Source: BM520 sp964474455 (GTDB taxonomy: Bacteria; Bacteroidota; Bacteroidia; Bacteroidales; BM520). From it: a DNA stretch of 64,000 bases. Where the stretch lies: assembly GCA_964474455.1 (NCBI GenBank), contig CAYYSU010000002.1, forward strand, positions 1 through 64,000, given 5' to 3'. A program made the translations under genes and the position numbers. The notes below the pieces were generated by a model that saw nothing but the letters and a program-made list of their open reading frames with translations, did not search any database and was not told where the DNA came from. Shown here piece after piece: positions 27,624-36,528 of this stretch; positions within the stretch are counted from its first letter, which is position 1; each line of letters begins with the position of its first letter.

Positions 27624-28368
27624 TATGCAGGAAAACTTGGAGAAATACCTCAAAGGCAATATGTCTACTAAAGATATGAAGAGATTTGAGGCTCTGCTGG
27701 TTAAAGATAAAGAAATGCTTTGCGAAATAGCCCTTGAACAGGAGCTCGACTCTGTTCTGTCCAGGGAAGATATTCTTGATCTCAAGATGAAGCTCGATGC
27801 TGCCAGAAATGGCTCCACCACATCAGTTCACCTGTCGCCGATTATTTCCATGATGAAGTCTAACATGAAGTATGTTGCTGCGGCAGCAAGTATGGGAGTT
27901 CTTATTACTGCAGGCGTGCTTACGCTTACACCTCGTTCCTACACTTCAGATAAACTTTTTAAAATGTATTACCAACCCGATCAGGCTGTTATTGTTAACA
28001 GAGCTGGAAGGGGAAATGTGAATATTGTAGAGGCTTTGATGAAGTTTCAGAATAAAGATTTTGAAGTGGCTTCTGATATGTTTGAAGAGATCCTTATGGC
28101 CAACCCAGACAATATCGCTCTGCGCTTTTATAACGGTATTTCTTATATTGAAACAGAAAAGTATGACGAGGCTATTGAGTCATTTAATATGATTCTGGAG
28201 GATAAGGAGAACCTTTATATCGAACATGCCGAATGGTATCTGGCTCTTTGTTACCTTAAAAAAGACCAGGTGGAAAAGGCCAGAATTCAACTTCTTCGTA
28301 TTGCCAATGAAGAGGACGGATTTTATAAGGAGGATGCCCAACGAATACTAAAAAAACTTGATAAGTAA
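27610..28368 (+). CDS. Single-pass membrane protein with periplasmic TPRs, putative anti-sigma factor
   Basis: Protein of 252 residues. A helical cytoplasmic N-terminus (about 1-80) resembles anti-sigma N-termini in shape but has no zinc-binding HxxxCxxC motif. One membrane helix lies at about 88-107. A C-terminal region has two to three tetratricopeptide repeats (ALMKFQNKDFEVASDMFEEI, then YDEAIESFNMIL). Because the gene overlaps the ECF sigma gene, I infer it controls that sigma factor and that the periplasmic TPRs sense a protein partner. Three nearby ATGs make the exact start uncertain by up to five residues. Confidence 0.72.
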   Translation: MKMNNMQENLEKYLKGNMSTKDMKRFEALLVKDKEMLCEIALEQELDSVLSREDILDLKMKLDAARNGSTTSVHLSPIISMMKSNMKYVAAAASMGVLITAGVLTLTPRSYTSDKLFKMYYQPDQAVIVNRAGRGNVNIVEALMKFQNKDFEVASDMFEEILMANPDNIALRFYNGISYIETEKYDEAIESFNMILEDKENLYIEHAEWYLALCYLKKDQVEKARIQLLRIANEEDGFYKEDAQRILKKLDK

Positions 28369-28400
28369 ATCATTACTTTCCGCATAATTCATATATTTGC

Positions 28401-28434
28401 AGCCGTTTTGAAGTTTTTCAAGACGGCTTTTTTA
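28401..28434 (+). terminator. Intrinsic terminator of the ECF sigma operon
   Basis: Arms AGCCGTTTTGAA (28401-28412) and TTCAAGACGGCT (28417-28428) pair over 12 bp with one G-U, then a T run at 28428-28433. It lies 33 bp after the TPR membrane protein stop. Confidence 0.85.
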
Positions 28435-28960
28435 TTTCTTCACCAGCCCACCCGGCGTTATCTCGGATCAGAGGTAAAAGTAGGGTCACTATTACACAGG
28501 GTATTTTTTAGTTATCTTTGATTTAATAGCAGGTGGATTTTGAATGTTGTTTCTTCATTTTCTATTCGTTTTGGAGTTGTTTTGAGTTCCACAGTGTGCT
28601 TTTCCACGGAGCGGTAAAGTGGTTCCGGTAGCCTTTTATAATCTTATACCTCTACTGGAAGGTTATAGCAAACTAACTCCTGGTATAATGACGCGCTCTC
28701 TTTTTACAGCAAATCTGGAGTTTAATTATTTCGACTCAACTTTTGTCCTAAACCTGCGAACTCCCAAAATAGTATCGTTATATCGTGCGTAGTGTTTCTC
28801 TCTCCACTGGGCTTAAAAAATCTTTCCGGAATGGTAGTGTGGATGCCAAAAAAAAAGCGATATTTTATTGCTATAAAAATTCTTTAATGCGTTTTAATAT
28901 CAATGCAATCGTTTTAATTTAGAACCTCTTTAAATTATTGAGACGCATTGTCGCTTTCTT
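28435..28960. other. Long intergenic region without a recognisable gene
   Basis: About 525 bp with no ORF of useful length in either strand and no recognisable transposase or tRNA remnant. It holds a TATCTTTG -7-like element at 28513-28520 without a -33 partner, and a 9-base direct repeat at 28890-28918. It may hold an untranslated RNA or nifJ control sites; neither can be shown from the sequence alone. Confidence 0.5.
28890..28918 (+). repeat. Direct repeat CGTTTTAAT, 20 bp period, upstream of nifJ
   Basis: CGTTTTAAT occurs at 28890-28898 and 28910-28918, exactly 20 bp apart (about two helical turns), 54-82 bp upstream of the predicted -33 of nifJ. This spacing suits a dimeric regulator; function is inferred. 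Confidence 0.4.
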
Positions 28961-28971
28961 TGGATATCAGC

Positions 28972-29000
28972 TTGTTTTTAGCCGGAAATTTATAACTTCG
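28972..29000 (+). promoter_or_regulatory. Promoter of nifJ
   Basis: TTG at 28972-28974, an 18 bp spacer, then TAACTTCG at 28993-29000, one base off TAnnTTTG. The predicted 5' leader is about 55 nt. Confidence 0.55.
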
Positions 29001-29060
29001 CGCAAGATTTGTGAGGTTAACTTAAATGGTTAGTAATTAGGAATTTTAATAGTTCATATT

Positions 29061-32000
29061 ATGGAAAATAAGAAGAATTTTATTACCTGTGATGGTAATA
29101 TGGCAGCTTCACATGTGGCATACATGTTTAGTGAAGTGGCAGCTATTTACCCCATCACCCCATCATCAACTATGGCAGAATATGTTGATGAGTGGGCAGC
29201 TCATGGAAGAAAGAATATCTTTGGTGAGACCGTTCGCGTAAGTGAGATGCAGTCAGAAGGCGGTGCTGCAGGTGCATTACACGGTTCTCTTCAGGCCGGT
29301 GCTCTTACCTCCACTTTTACGGCATCGCAGGGTCTGTTGCTAATGATACCCAATATGTATAAGATCGCTGCCGAGCTTCTGCCCGCAGTATTTCATGTAA
29401 GTGCCCGCTCTGTCGCCGGTCATGCGCTCTCCATTTTTGGTGATCACAGTGACATTTACGCTACGCGTCAAACCGGGTTTGCTCTCCTCTCATCAGGATC
29501 AGTACAACAGATTATGGATCTCGCAGGTGTTGCACATCTGGCCTCCATAAAAACCAGAATTCCTTTCGTCCATTTCTTTGATGGATTTCGCTCATCTCAT
29601 GAGATTCAGAAAATTGAAGCTCTTGATATGGCAGATATGAAGAAACTTGTCGACTGGAATGCAATTAAATCTTTCCGTGACAGCTCCCTTAACCCAGAGC
29701 ACCCTGTAACACGTGGCACAGCTCAAAACCCGGATATCTTTTTCCAGGCTAAGGAATCCATTAATAAATTTTATGATGCCGTTCCTGACACAGTGGAAGA
29801 GTATATGCAGGAAGTTACTAAATTTACTGGTCGTGAATACCACCCATTTACATATTATGGGGACCCTGAAGCTGAAAACGTTATAATTGCAATGGCTTCT
29901 GTCACAGAGACAGTAAAAGAAGTTATCGACTACATGATGGCTAAAGGTGAAAAGGTTGGACTTATTACTTGTCACCTTTATCGTCCTTTCTCAGCAAAAT
30001 ATTTCTTCAATGTATATCCAAAGAGCGTGAAGCGTATCGCTGTTCTTGATCGTACCAAAGAACCCGGAGCAAACGGAGATCCTCTTTACCTTGATGTACG
30101 TGATATCTTCTATGATGTGCCTGTTGAAGAGCGCCCTGTTATCGTTGGTGGTCGCTATGGTTTATCATCTAAAGATACTACTCCTGCAATGATACTTTCG
30201 GTATATAAAAACCTTATGCTTGCAGAAGCTAAAAACCAGTTTACACTGGGTATCATTGATGACGTTACATTTAGATCTCTTCCCTTAATTGAAGATATTG
30301 ATGTGACACCAAAAGGAACAATACAGGCGAAATTCTATGGTATTGGTTCCGATGGAACGGTGGGAGCAAATAAGAACTCTATCAAGATTATCGGTGAAAC
30401 AACGGATAAGTATTGCCAGGGTTACTTCCAGTATGATTCCAAGAAATCAGGTGGATTCACCGTGTCTCACCTTCGTTTTGGTGATCACCCTATCCGCTCT
30501 ACCTATTATGTGAATATTGCTGACTTTGTAGCTTGTCACGTGCCATCATACCTCGATAAGTATGATATGCTAAAAGGTCTTCGTAAAGGTGGTACCTTCC
30601 TTTTCAATTCCATCTGGGATGAAGAAGAAACAAAGCGCCGCCTGCCTAACAGCATGAAGGCATATATGGCAAAGAATAATATTCAGTTCTATATCATCAA
30701 TGCAACAGATATTGCAGAAAATATAGGTCTTGGTACTCGTATCAACACAATAATGCAGTCTGCATTCTTCAAAATCGCCAACGTAATACCTTACGAAATG
30801 GCCGTTGACCAGATGAAAGATGCTATTGTTAAGAGCTTTGGCCGCAAGGGTGAAGATGTTGTAAAAATGAACTATGCTGCTGTTGATCAGGGTGGTGAGG
30901 TCAAAAAAATAGATATTCCTGCTGAGTGGGCTAACCTAAAAGCTGAAGATACTGTTGTTGACGATATGCTTCCTGAGTTTATCAGAGATGTTGTTAATCC
31001 TATCAATGCACAGAAAGGTGATGATCTTCCCGTAAGTGCTTTTATAGGTCGTGAAGATGGAACGTTCCCTCCAGGTACAACACAATATGAAAAACGAGGC
31101 ATCGCCGTTAGCGTTCCTGAATGGATTTCTGAAAACTGTATCCAGTGTAACCAGTGTGCGTACGTCTGTCCACACGCTGCTATTCGTCCGTTCCTCCTTG
31201 ATGAGGACGAGATGAAAGGCCTTCCTGAAAATGTTACCACAGTTAAGGCTACAGGTAAAGCACTCGCCGGACTCGAGTTCCGTATTCAGGTGAGCCCGCT
31301 TGATTGTACCGGTTGTGGTAACTGTGTTGAAGCATGCCCTGCTAAAACAAAAGCTCTTGAGCTTAAGCACCTCGGAACTCAGGAAGAGCAGATTCCAAAC
31401 TGGGAATATATGTCTAAGAATGTTACTTATAAAGACACTCTCCTTCCCAAGGAAAAAACTGTTAAGAACTCTCAGTTTGCCCAGCCTCTGTTCGAGTTCT
31501 CCGGAGCTTGTGCCGGTTGTGGTGAAACACCTTACGTGAAGCTTGTCACACAGCTGTTTGGCGACAGAATGATGGTTGCTAATGCCACCGGATGTTCTTC
31601 TATATATGGTGGTTCAGCTCCTTCTACTCCTTACACAACAAACAATGATGGTAAAGGTGTTGCATGGGCAAACTCACTGTTCGAAGATAACGCTGAGTAC
31701 GGTATGGGTATGGCTCTGGGAGTAAACAAGCTTCGCGATCGTATCGAACTCCGTATGAAGGATGCTATGGATGATGTTAAAGCTGAAACAAAAGTTGCTT
31801 TCAATGAGTGGATCGAAAATAAGAATAGTGCTGAAGGTTCTAAAATAGCTTCCGAAAAGGTTATTGCCGCGCTGGAAAATGAACCTAATGCTGTGGCGCA
31901 AGAACTTAATGACCTTAAAGATTACATGATTAAGAAATCATTCTGGATCTTCGGTGGTGACGGTTGGGCTTATGATATTGGATTTGGCGGACTGGATCAC

Positions 32001-32606
32001 GTTCTTGCCAGTGGTAAAGATGTAAACGTTCTTTGTATGGATACAGAGGTTTACTCTAATACCGGAGGACAGTCATCTAAAGCAACTCCTATTGCTGCTG
32101 TTGCAAAATTTGCTGCTGCCGGTAAGCGTATCCGTAAGAAGGATCTTGGTGCTATGGCTATGACTTATGGTTATGTATATGTTGCTCAGGTGGCTATGGG
32201 TGCAAGCCAGTCGCAGTGGCTCAAGGCTCTCCGCGAAGCCGAAGCTTTTCCAGGACCATCACTTATCATCGCATACTCTCCATGTATCAACCATGGCCTT
32301 CGTGGAGGTATGGGTAAATCACAGCTTGAAATGAAACACGCTGTGGATTGTGGATACTGGCAGATGTATCGTTATAACCCGGCTCTCGAATCTGAAGGTA
32401 AAAATCCTTTCACTCTCGATAGCAAAGAACCGGATTGGAGTAAATTCCAGGACTTCCTAATGAGCGAAGTTCGTTATTCATCACTTCGTAAGGCATTTCC
32501 TGACGTTGCTAACGAACTCTTTGCAGCAGCTGAAGAGAATGCTAAGTGGCGTTATAACAGCTACCTGCGTTTGGCAGATATGAAGTTTGGAAAAGATACT
32601 GAATAA
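29061..32606 (+). CDS. nifJ: Pyruvate:ferredoxin (flavodoxin) oxidoreductase
   Basis: Single-chain oxygen-sensitive enzyme of 1181 residues that oxidises pyruvate to acetyl-CoA, CO2 and reduced ferredoxin. Domains run in the usual order: pyrimidine-binding transketolase-like domain (GDGNMAASHVAYMFSE-like start, YPITPSSTMAEYVDEWA), domain II, gamma domain, two [4Fe-4S] clusters (CIQCNQCAYVC from C693, CTGCGNCVEAC from C749), a further CAGCGETPY cysteine pair for the third cluster, and the TPP-binding GDGWAYDIGFGG near residue 966. It indicates anaerobic or facultative energy metabolism. It has its own promoter and terminator. Confidence 0.97.
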   Translation: MENKKNFITCDGNMAASHVAYMFSEVAAIYPITPSSTMAEYVDEWAAHGRKNIFGETVRVSEMQSEGGAAGALHGSLQAGALTSTFTASQGLLLMIPNMYKIAAELLPAVFHVSARSVAGHALSIFGDHSDIYATRQTGFALLSSGSVQQIMDLAGVAHLASIKTRIPFVHFFDGFRSSHEIQKIEALDMADMKKLVDWNAIKSFRDSSLNPEHPVTRGTAQNPDIFFQAKESINKFYDAVPDTVEEYMQEVTKFTGREYHPFTYYGDPEAENVIIAMASVTETVKEVIDYMMAKGEKVGLITCHLYRPFSAKYFFNVYPKSVKRIAVLDRTKEPGANGDPLYLDVRDIFYDVPVEERPVIVGGRYGLSSKDTTPAMILSVYKNLMLAEAKNQFTLGIIDDVTFRSLPLIEDIDVTPKGTIQAKFYGIGSDGTVGANKNSIKIIGETTDKYCQGYFQYDSKKSGGFTVSHLRFGDHPIRSTYYVNIADFVACHVPSYLDKYDMLKGLRKGGTFLFNSIWDEEETKRRLPNSMKAYMAKNNIQFYIINATDIAENIGLGTRINTIMQSAFFKIANVIPYEMAVDQMKDAIVKSFGRKGEDVVKMNYAAVDQGGEVKKIDIPAEWANLKAEDTVVDDMLPEFIRDVVNPINAQKGDDLPVSAFIGREDGTFPPGTTQYEKRGIAVSVPEWISENCIQCNQCAYVCPHAAIRPFLLDEDEMKGLPENVTTVKATGKALAGLEFRIQVSPLDCTGCGNCVEACPAKTKALELKHLGTQEEQIPNWEYMSKNVTYKDTLLPKEKTVKNSQFAQPLFEFSGACAGCGETPYVKLVTQLFGDRMMVANATGCSSIYGGSAPSTPYTTNNDGKGVAWANSLFEDNAEYGMGMALGVNKLRDRIELRMKDAMDDVKAETKVAFNEWIENKNSAEGSKIASEKVIAALENEPNAVAQELNDLKDYMIKKSFWIFGGDGWAYDIGFGGLDHVLASGKDVNVLCMDTEVYSNTGGQSSKATPIAAVAKFAAAGKRIRKKDLGAMAMTYGYVYVAQVAMGASQSQWLKALREAEAFPGPSLIIAYSPCINHGLRGGMGKSQLEMKHAVDCGYWQMYRYNPALESEGKNPFTLDSKEPDWSKFQDFLMSEVRYSSLRKAFPDVANELFAAAEENAKWRYNSYLRLADMKFGKDTE

Positions 32607-32630
32607 GAACACTTCTTTTCAGATATGAAA

Positions 32631-32664
32631 AATGCTGCCCTTTCATTTGGGTGGCATTTTTTTT
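32631..32664 (+). terminator. Intrinsic terminator of nifJ
   Basis: Arms AATGCTGCCC (32631-32640) and GGGTGGCATT (32649-32658) pair with two G-U pairs, followed by eight Ts. It shows that a start for the next gene at 32632 is not real. Confidence 0.85.
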
Positions 32665-32694
32665 ATTCCCTATATTTACATGAAAATTTATAAG

Positions 32695-33507
32695 ATGAAA
32701 AAACTGACATTCCTTCTTCTATCTGTGGTGATAATGGCATCATGTAATGTTATTAATCATGAACCTCAAAATCACAAAAATGATAAATCTGTAGATACCG
32801 AGTCATTGAAGTCGGTGCTATATATTCAAACAGCCGCAGAGTACCGGGCACTGTGCTATCAAACCTTTAATTATGCCAAGCTACAACTTGACAACTACCT
32901 TAAGCGCATGAATATGTCAAAAAGGTACGCCATTGTAGTGGATATTGATGAAACAGTTTTGGATAACAGCCCTCATGCTGCTCAATCGATACTGGATGCT
33001 ACAAATTATCCTGTGGGTTGGACTGAGTGGATTAATAGAGCTGATGCAAAGCCAATACCCGGGTCATTGGAATTTTTGAATTATGCTTCTAAAAATGGCG
33101 TTGATGTGTTTTATATCAGTAATAGAAAAGATGAGCTTAGAAAACCTACTCTTGTAAACCTCCGTGAAACAGGATTCCCGAATGTAGAGGATAAGTTTTT
33201 ATTACTTCGAACATCAATTTCCGGAAAAGAACCCAGAAGAGAAATTGTAAAAGAGACACATGAAATTATTATGCTCTTTGGTGACAACCTGAATGATTTT
33301 CTTCCTGTTTTTGAAAAGAAGGGCATAAATGAGCGTTTTGACCTTGTGGATAAGTACGAAAAAGAGTTTGGCTCGATATTTTTCATGCTCCCAAACCCAT
33401 CTTATGGCGACTGGGAGGGTGCTGTATATAATTATGATTACTCTCTATCGGAAAAAGAGAAGATGAATTATAAAAAAGATGCTCTTATTGGTTTTACAAC
33501 TAAATAA
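32695..33507 (+). CDS. HAD class IIIB acid phosphatase lipoprotein (e(P4) family)
   Basis: Outer-envelope lipoprotein of 270 residues. The signal peptide ends in a lipobox with C17 (VVIMASC). The HAD motif I DIDET lies at residues 83-87, motif II in FYISNRKDE, and motif IV GDNLNDF follows later, which matches the 5'-nucleotidase lipoprotein e(P4)/acid phosphatase family that dephosphorylates nucleotides outside the cytoplasm. An in-frame ATG five codons upstream (32680) is possible. The 3' end overlaps the convergent cyclo-ligase gene by 8 bp. Confidence 0.9.
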   Translation: MKKLTFLLLSVVIMASCNVINHEPQNHKNDKSVDTESLKSVLYIQTAAEYRALCYQTFNYAKLQLDNYLKRMNMSKRYAIVVDIDETVLDNSPHAAQSILDATNYPVGWTEWINRADAKPIPGSLEFLNYASKNGVDVFYISNRKDELRKPTLVNLRETGFPNVEDKFLLLRTSISGKEPRREIVKETHEIIMLFGDNLNDFLPVFEKKGINERFDLVDKYEKEFGSIFFMLPNPSYGDWEGAVYNYDYSLSEKEKMNYKKDALIGFTTK

Positions 33508-34063
33508 TTGATCTTTTTTCCGTAATAACAGCGTCCATGGGAATGTCATGCTTCTCTATTGGTACGCAGTCTAGTAGCTGGAAGTCGTAACAAATCCCCA
33601 TCTTTACAGCAATAGTGGATGTCAGTAGTCCATCGTAGTAAGCTTTACCTCTTCCCATTCTGTTTTTGGAAATGTCGAATGCCACACCGGGGGTAATGAT
33701 AAGCTGTAGTGATTCTCTGTTAACAAAGAGTGGTCCTACAGGTTCCGCAATGCCAAAGCTCTCGCCGATCTTCATTGATTCCATACCTTTGAATTCGCGT
33801 AACTCGAGAGTGTCTCCTTTTACGCAGGGGAGGATAATCTTTTTTTTACGACTCCATCTACGCACCGCTTCATGGGTCATAACTTCATCACTCATCGACC
33901 AGAAAACCATTATCGTATGGGCATCTTTAAAGGCAGCGGTCTCTTCAATTTTTTTTATGATTATTTCAGAGGCGATGTGTTTTTCCTCTTCAGATTGTTT
34001 CTTTTTTAGTACCAGAATCTCTTTCCGGAGTATTTTTTTTTGAATGTCGGTATCTGTTGTCAT
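33500..34063 (-). CDS. 5-formyltetrahydrofolate cyclo-ligase
   Basis: Folate enzyme of 187 residues that converts 5-formyl-THF to 5,10-methenyl-THF using ATP. The N-terminal basic RKEILVLKKK helix, the FWSMSDEVMTHEAV block and the C-terminal phosphate-binding RMGRGKAYYDGLL motif identify it. It follows the sppA terminator, so it is probably transcribed separately. Confidence 0.94.
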   Translation of the reverse strand: MTTDTDIQKKILRKEILVLKKKQSEEEKHIASEIIIKKIEETAAFKDAHTIMVFWSMSDEVMTHEAVRRWSRKKKIILPCVKGDTLELREFKGMESMKIGESFGIAEPVGPLFVNRESLQLIITPGVAFDISKNRMGRGKAYYDGLLTSTIAVKMGICYDFQLLDCVPIEKHDIPMDAVITEKRSII

Positions 34064-34072
34064 GGCCTAAAT

Positions 34073-34110
34073 ATAAAAAAAACGCCGGAGGATATTTTTC
34101 CCTCCGGCGT
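34073..34110 (-). terminator. Intrinsic terminator of sppA
   Basis: Perfect 10 bp stem: ACGCCGGAGG at 34082-34091 and CCTCCGGCGT at 34101-34110, 9-base loop. On the minus strand it is followed by eight Ts. It is 21 bp past the sppA stop. Confidence 0.9.
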
Positions 34111-34131
34111 CAAAGTTATATATAAAATGTG

Positions 34132-35898
34132 TTAGTCGATATATATATCATATGGAAGACGTGCCTGAATACCCTGCATCTGATCAATATTTTTTAATGT
34201 TTGGATGTATTGATAATATGGACCCATAGCTTTTTCAAGAGTCTTTACAGAAGCTTCCCCACTTATGATCTCCATAATTTGTTCAAGTGGATCTTTATAA
34301 TCGGGGAGCTGGCGTATGCGAAAGTTTTTAAGGTTTGCTGCCTCGGCAGCCAGTTCAATGGCTCTTTCCAAACCACCAAACTCATCAATGAGTCCAATTT
34401 CTATTGCATCGGAGCCGGCCCACACACGACCCTGCCCGATATTGTCAACCTCCTCGCGTGTCATATCTCTTCCTTCAGCTACCAAGCTGGTGAAATTGAA
34501 GTATGTATCAGTAACACTTCTCTTTAGCTCAGCATGTTCATAGTCGTTGAGAGGGCGAAAAACGTCAGGGAAACCGGAATTTTTATTTGTACTAACATTG
34601 TCAGTGGTGATTCCGATTCTGTTTTTCAAAAGGCCTTCCATATTCGGGAACATTCCGAAAACACCAATTGATCCTGTGATTGTATTTGGCAAGGCAACGA
34701 TTTTATCTGCGTAACAGCTGATGTAATAACCACCTGAAGCCGCGACATCGCCATAGGATGCGATTATAGGCTTCTCTTCCTGCAACAGGCGCAGCTCGCG
34801 AAGAATAACGTCAGATGCCAGGACGCTTCCTCCCGGTGAGTTAACACGTAGAACGACAGATTTTATGTTGTCGTCCAAACGGGCTTTGCGAATGGCTTTA
34901 ATAAAGTTTACCGATCCGACAGTGTTTTCGTCAGCCTTGCCATCAACGATACTTCCTGAAGCATATATCACAGCAATTTTTTCCTTTGCGAAAGAGTTGT
35001 CGTCTTCCACTTTAACTTTGGTGTATTTGGAAAGTTTAATAGCAGTGATTTCTCCGTCAGATTCTTTTTCCACCGCTTTGTTGATAGCATCATAAACCTG
35101 GTCTATGTATGCTATTTCATCAATGAGCCCGGCATTTAATGCTCTTTGGGCGTCCAATCCTGTGAGTTTGTCTGCGTATTCATTGAGCTGCTCTTTAGAA
35201 AGCCCACGAGAGACAGCAATCTTATCAAGAAAACTATCCCAGATAGCGTTAACGTATTTTCCTGTCTGTTCGCGGTTGGCTTCCGACATTTTTTCCATAT
35301 AAAAGGGCTCCACAGCACTCTTATACTTATTGCCGTCGGGACGAAGTATCTGTACCTCCACATCAACATCCTCCAGAAGATTCTTGTAGAACATCACCTG
35401 CGCGTTGAGGCCTTTAAATTCTACCGCTCCGGTAGGGTTAAGAAACACCTTGTCGGCGACAGTAGCAAGGTAGTATGCCTTTTGTGTGTATAATTCACCA
35501 TATGCGTAAATAAACTTTCCTGATTTTTTGAAATCTTCCAACGCATTGCGGATTTCGGTAATTGTGGCAGAACCTGCTACAATATTACTGATGCTCAGGA
35601 ATATGCCCTCTATTCGTTTGTCCTTTTCCGCTTTATCAAGGTTTTCGAGAATCTCAGTAAGACCTACAGGGTTTGTCATGTTGCTAAATGACATTAGCGT
35701 AGAGTTTTTTTGTGTCCTGTCCTTAATAGGGTAGTTGAGGTTCATTTGTAAAACACTTCCATCTTTTACCTTTACTTCTTGATTATCAGTAAAAGAAAGC
35801 AGCGAAACCATCATTGCGCCGAAAATAAAAAATAGGACGATGAAAGTCACGACTAATCCTGTGATCGTGGCCAGGGTGTACTTGAAGAATTCTTTCAT
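34132..35898 (-). CDS. sppA: Signal peptide peptidase SppA (long form)
   Basis: Inner-membrane serine/lysine protease of 588 residues that degrades cleaved signal peptides in the periplasm. An N-terminal membrane helix (about 7-35) precedes two tandem S49 domains. The catalytic lysine fits GNKYKSAVEPFY in the first half and the serine fits AASGGYYISCYADKIVA in the second, the arrangement of E. coli-type 67K SppA. It has its own promoter and terminator. Confidence 0.95.
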   Translation of the reverse strand: MKEFFKYTLATITGLVVTFIVLFFIFGAMMVSLLSFTDNQEVKVKDGSVLQMNLNYPIKDRTQKNSTLMSFSNMTNPVGLTEILENLDKAEKDKRIEGIFLSISNIVAGSATITEIRNALEDFKKSGKFIYAYGELYTQKAYYLATVADKVFLNPTGAVEFKGLNAQVMFYKNLLEDVDVEVQILRPDGNKYKSAVEPFYMEKMSEANREQTGKYVNAIWDSFLDKIAVSRGLSKEQLNEYADKLTGLDAQRALNAGLIDEIAYIDQVYDAINKAVEKESDGEITAIKLSKYTKVKVEDDNSFAKEKIAVIYASGSIVDGKADENTVGSVNFIKAIRKARLDDNIKSVVLRVNSPGGSVLASDVILRELRLLQEEKPIIASYGDVAASGGYYISCYADKIVALPNTITGSIGVFGMFPNMEGLLKNRIGITTDNVSTNKNSGFPDVFRPLNDYEHAELKRSVTDTYFNFTSLVAEGRDMTREEVDNIGQGRVWAGSDAIEIGLIDEFGGLERAIELAAEAANLKNFRIRQLPDYKDPLEQIMEIISGEASVKTLEKAMGPYYQYIQTLKNIDQMQGIQARLPYDIYID

Positions 35899-35921
35899 AT
35901 TATGTCTGTTTGATTGAACTG

Positions 35922-35929
35922 CAAAGATA
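35922..35929 (-). promoter_or_regulatory. -7 element of sppA
   Basis: TATCTTTG on the minus strand, 23 bp upstream of the sppA ATG. Confidence 0.55.
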
Positions 35930-36010
35930 CAGTAATTTTATAAAATGTTATTTTGCACATGGTATAGATGAGATTATTATCATAATGTTACAAAAGGGGC
36001 AAAAAAAATG

Positions 36011-36018
36011 TAATTTTG
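36011..36018 (+). promoter_or_regulatory. -7 element of folK, nearly touching the ATG
   Basis: TAATTTTG ends only 3 bp before the ATG at 36022. With a normal transcription start 4-7 bp downstream, the mRNA would have no or almost no leader. No strong TTG at -33. Confidence 0.5.
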
Positions 36019-36021
36019 AAT

Positions 36022-36528
36022 ATGCAAAACAGGTTAGTGCTGCTATTAGGCGGAAATTTAGGTTGTCGTGATGTTGTTCTGGATTTATGCCTAACGAAAC
36101 TCCGGAGTTGTGTAGGTGGAATTGATAGGATATCAGGGTTTTATGAATCTGAGCCTTGGGGTTTTGCTGATACTGTTCCGCTGTTTTGGAATTGTATTGT
36201 TATGATGAATACTACTGCTAGTCCTTTTCAGGTTTTGAGTATCACACAGGAAATAGAGAAAGAGCTTGGAAGAACACATAAAGCGACAGAATTATATATG
36301 TCGCGAATTATTGATATTGATATTCTTTTTTTTAATGAAGATATTATAGAGAGTCCTGAATTGATGATTCCACATACAGGTATAGCGGAGCGTCGTTTTG
36401 TTTTGGTGCCGTTGAATGAAATCGCATCGGATTACATTCATCCTGTGTTGAAAAAGAGTATCTCTTCGCTTTTGGAAGAGTGCGAGGATTACTCTGGAGT
36501 TATACGAGTAAGAAATATTAAGTTATAA
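36022..36528 (+). CDS. folK: 2-amino-4-hydroxy-6-hydroxymethyldihydropteridine pyrophosphokinase (HPPK)
   Basis: Folate pathway kinase of 168 residues that transfers pyrophosphate from ATP to hydroxymethyldihydropterin. LLLGGNLGCRD, GFYESEPWGFAD and IEKELGRTH followed by SRIIDIDILFF match the family's pterin and ATP sites. An in-frame TTG at 36016 lies inside the -7 element, so the ATG at 36022 is the start. The stop shares a base with the next gene's ATG. Confidence 0.93.
   Translation: MQNRLVLLLGGNLGCRDVVLDLCLTKLRSCVGGIDRISGFYESEPWGFADTVPLFWNCIVMMNTTASPFQVLSITQEIEKELGRTHKATELYMSRIIDIDILFFNEDIIESPELMIPHTGIAERRFVLVPLNEIASDYIHPVLKKSISSLLEECEDYSGVIRVRNIKL

Noticed and set aside
28392..28399. 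TATATTTG, a perfect -7 element
   Set aside because: It sits directly before the ECF operon's terminator hairpin with no -33 at the right distance, so a transcript from it would end at once; likely chance.
32632..32694. Start of the acid phosphatase gene at 32632
   Set aside because: This segment is the nifJ terminator hairpin; the lipoprotein signal begins at 32695.
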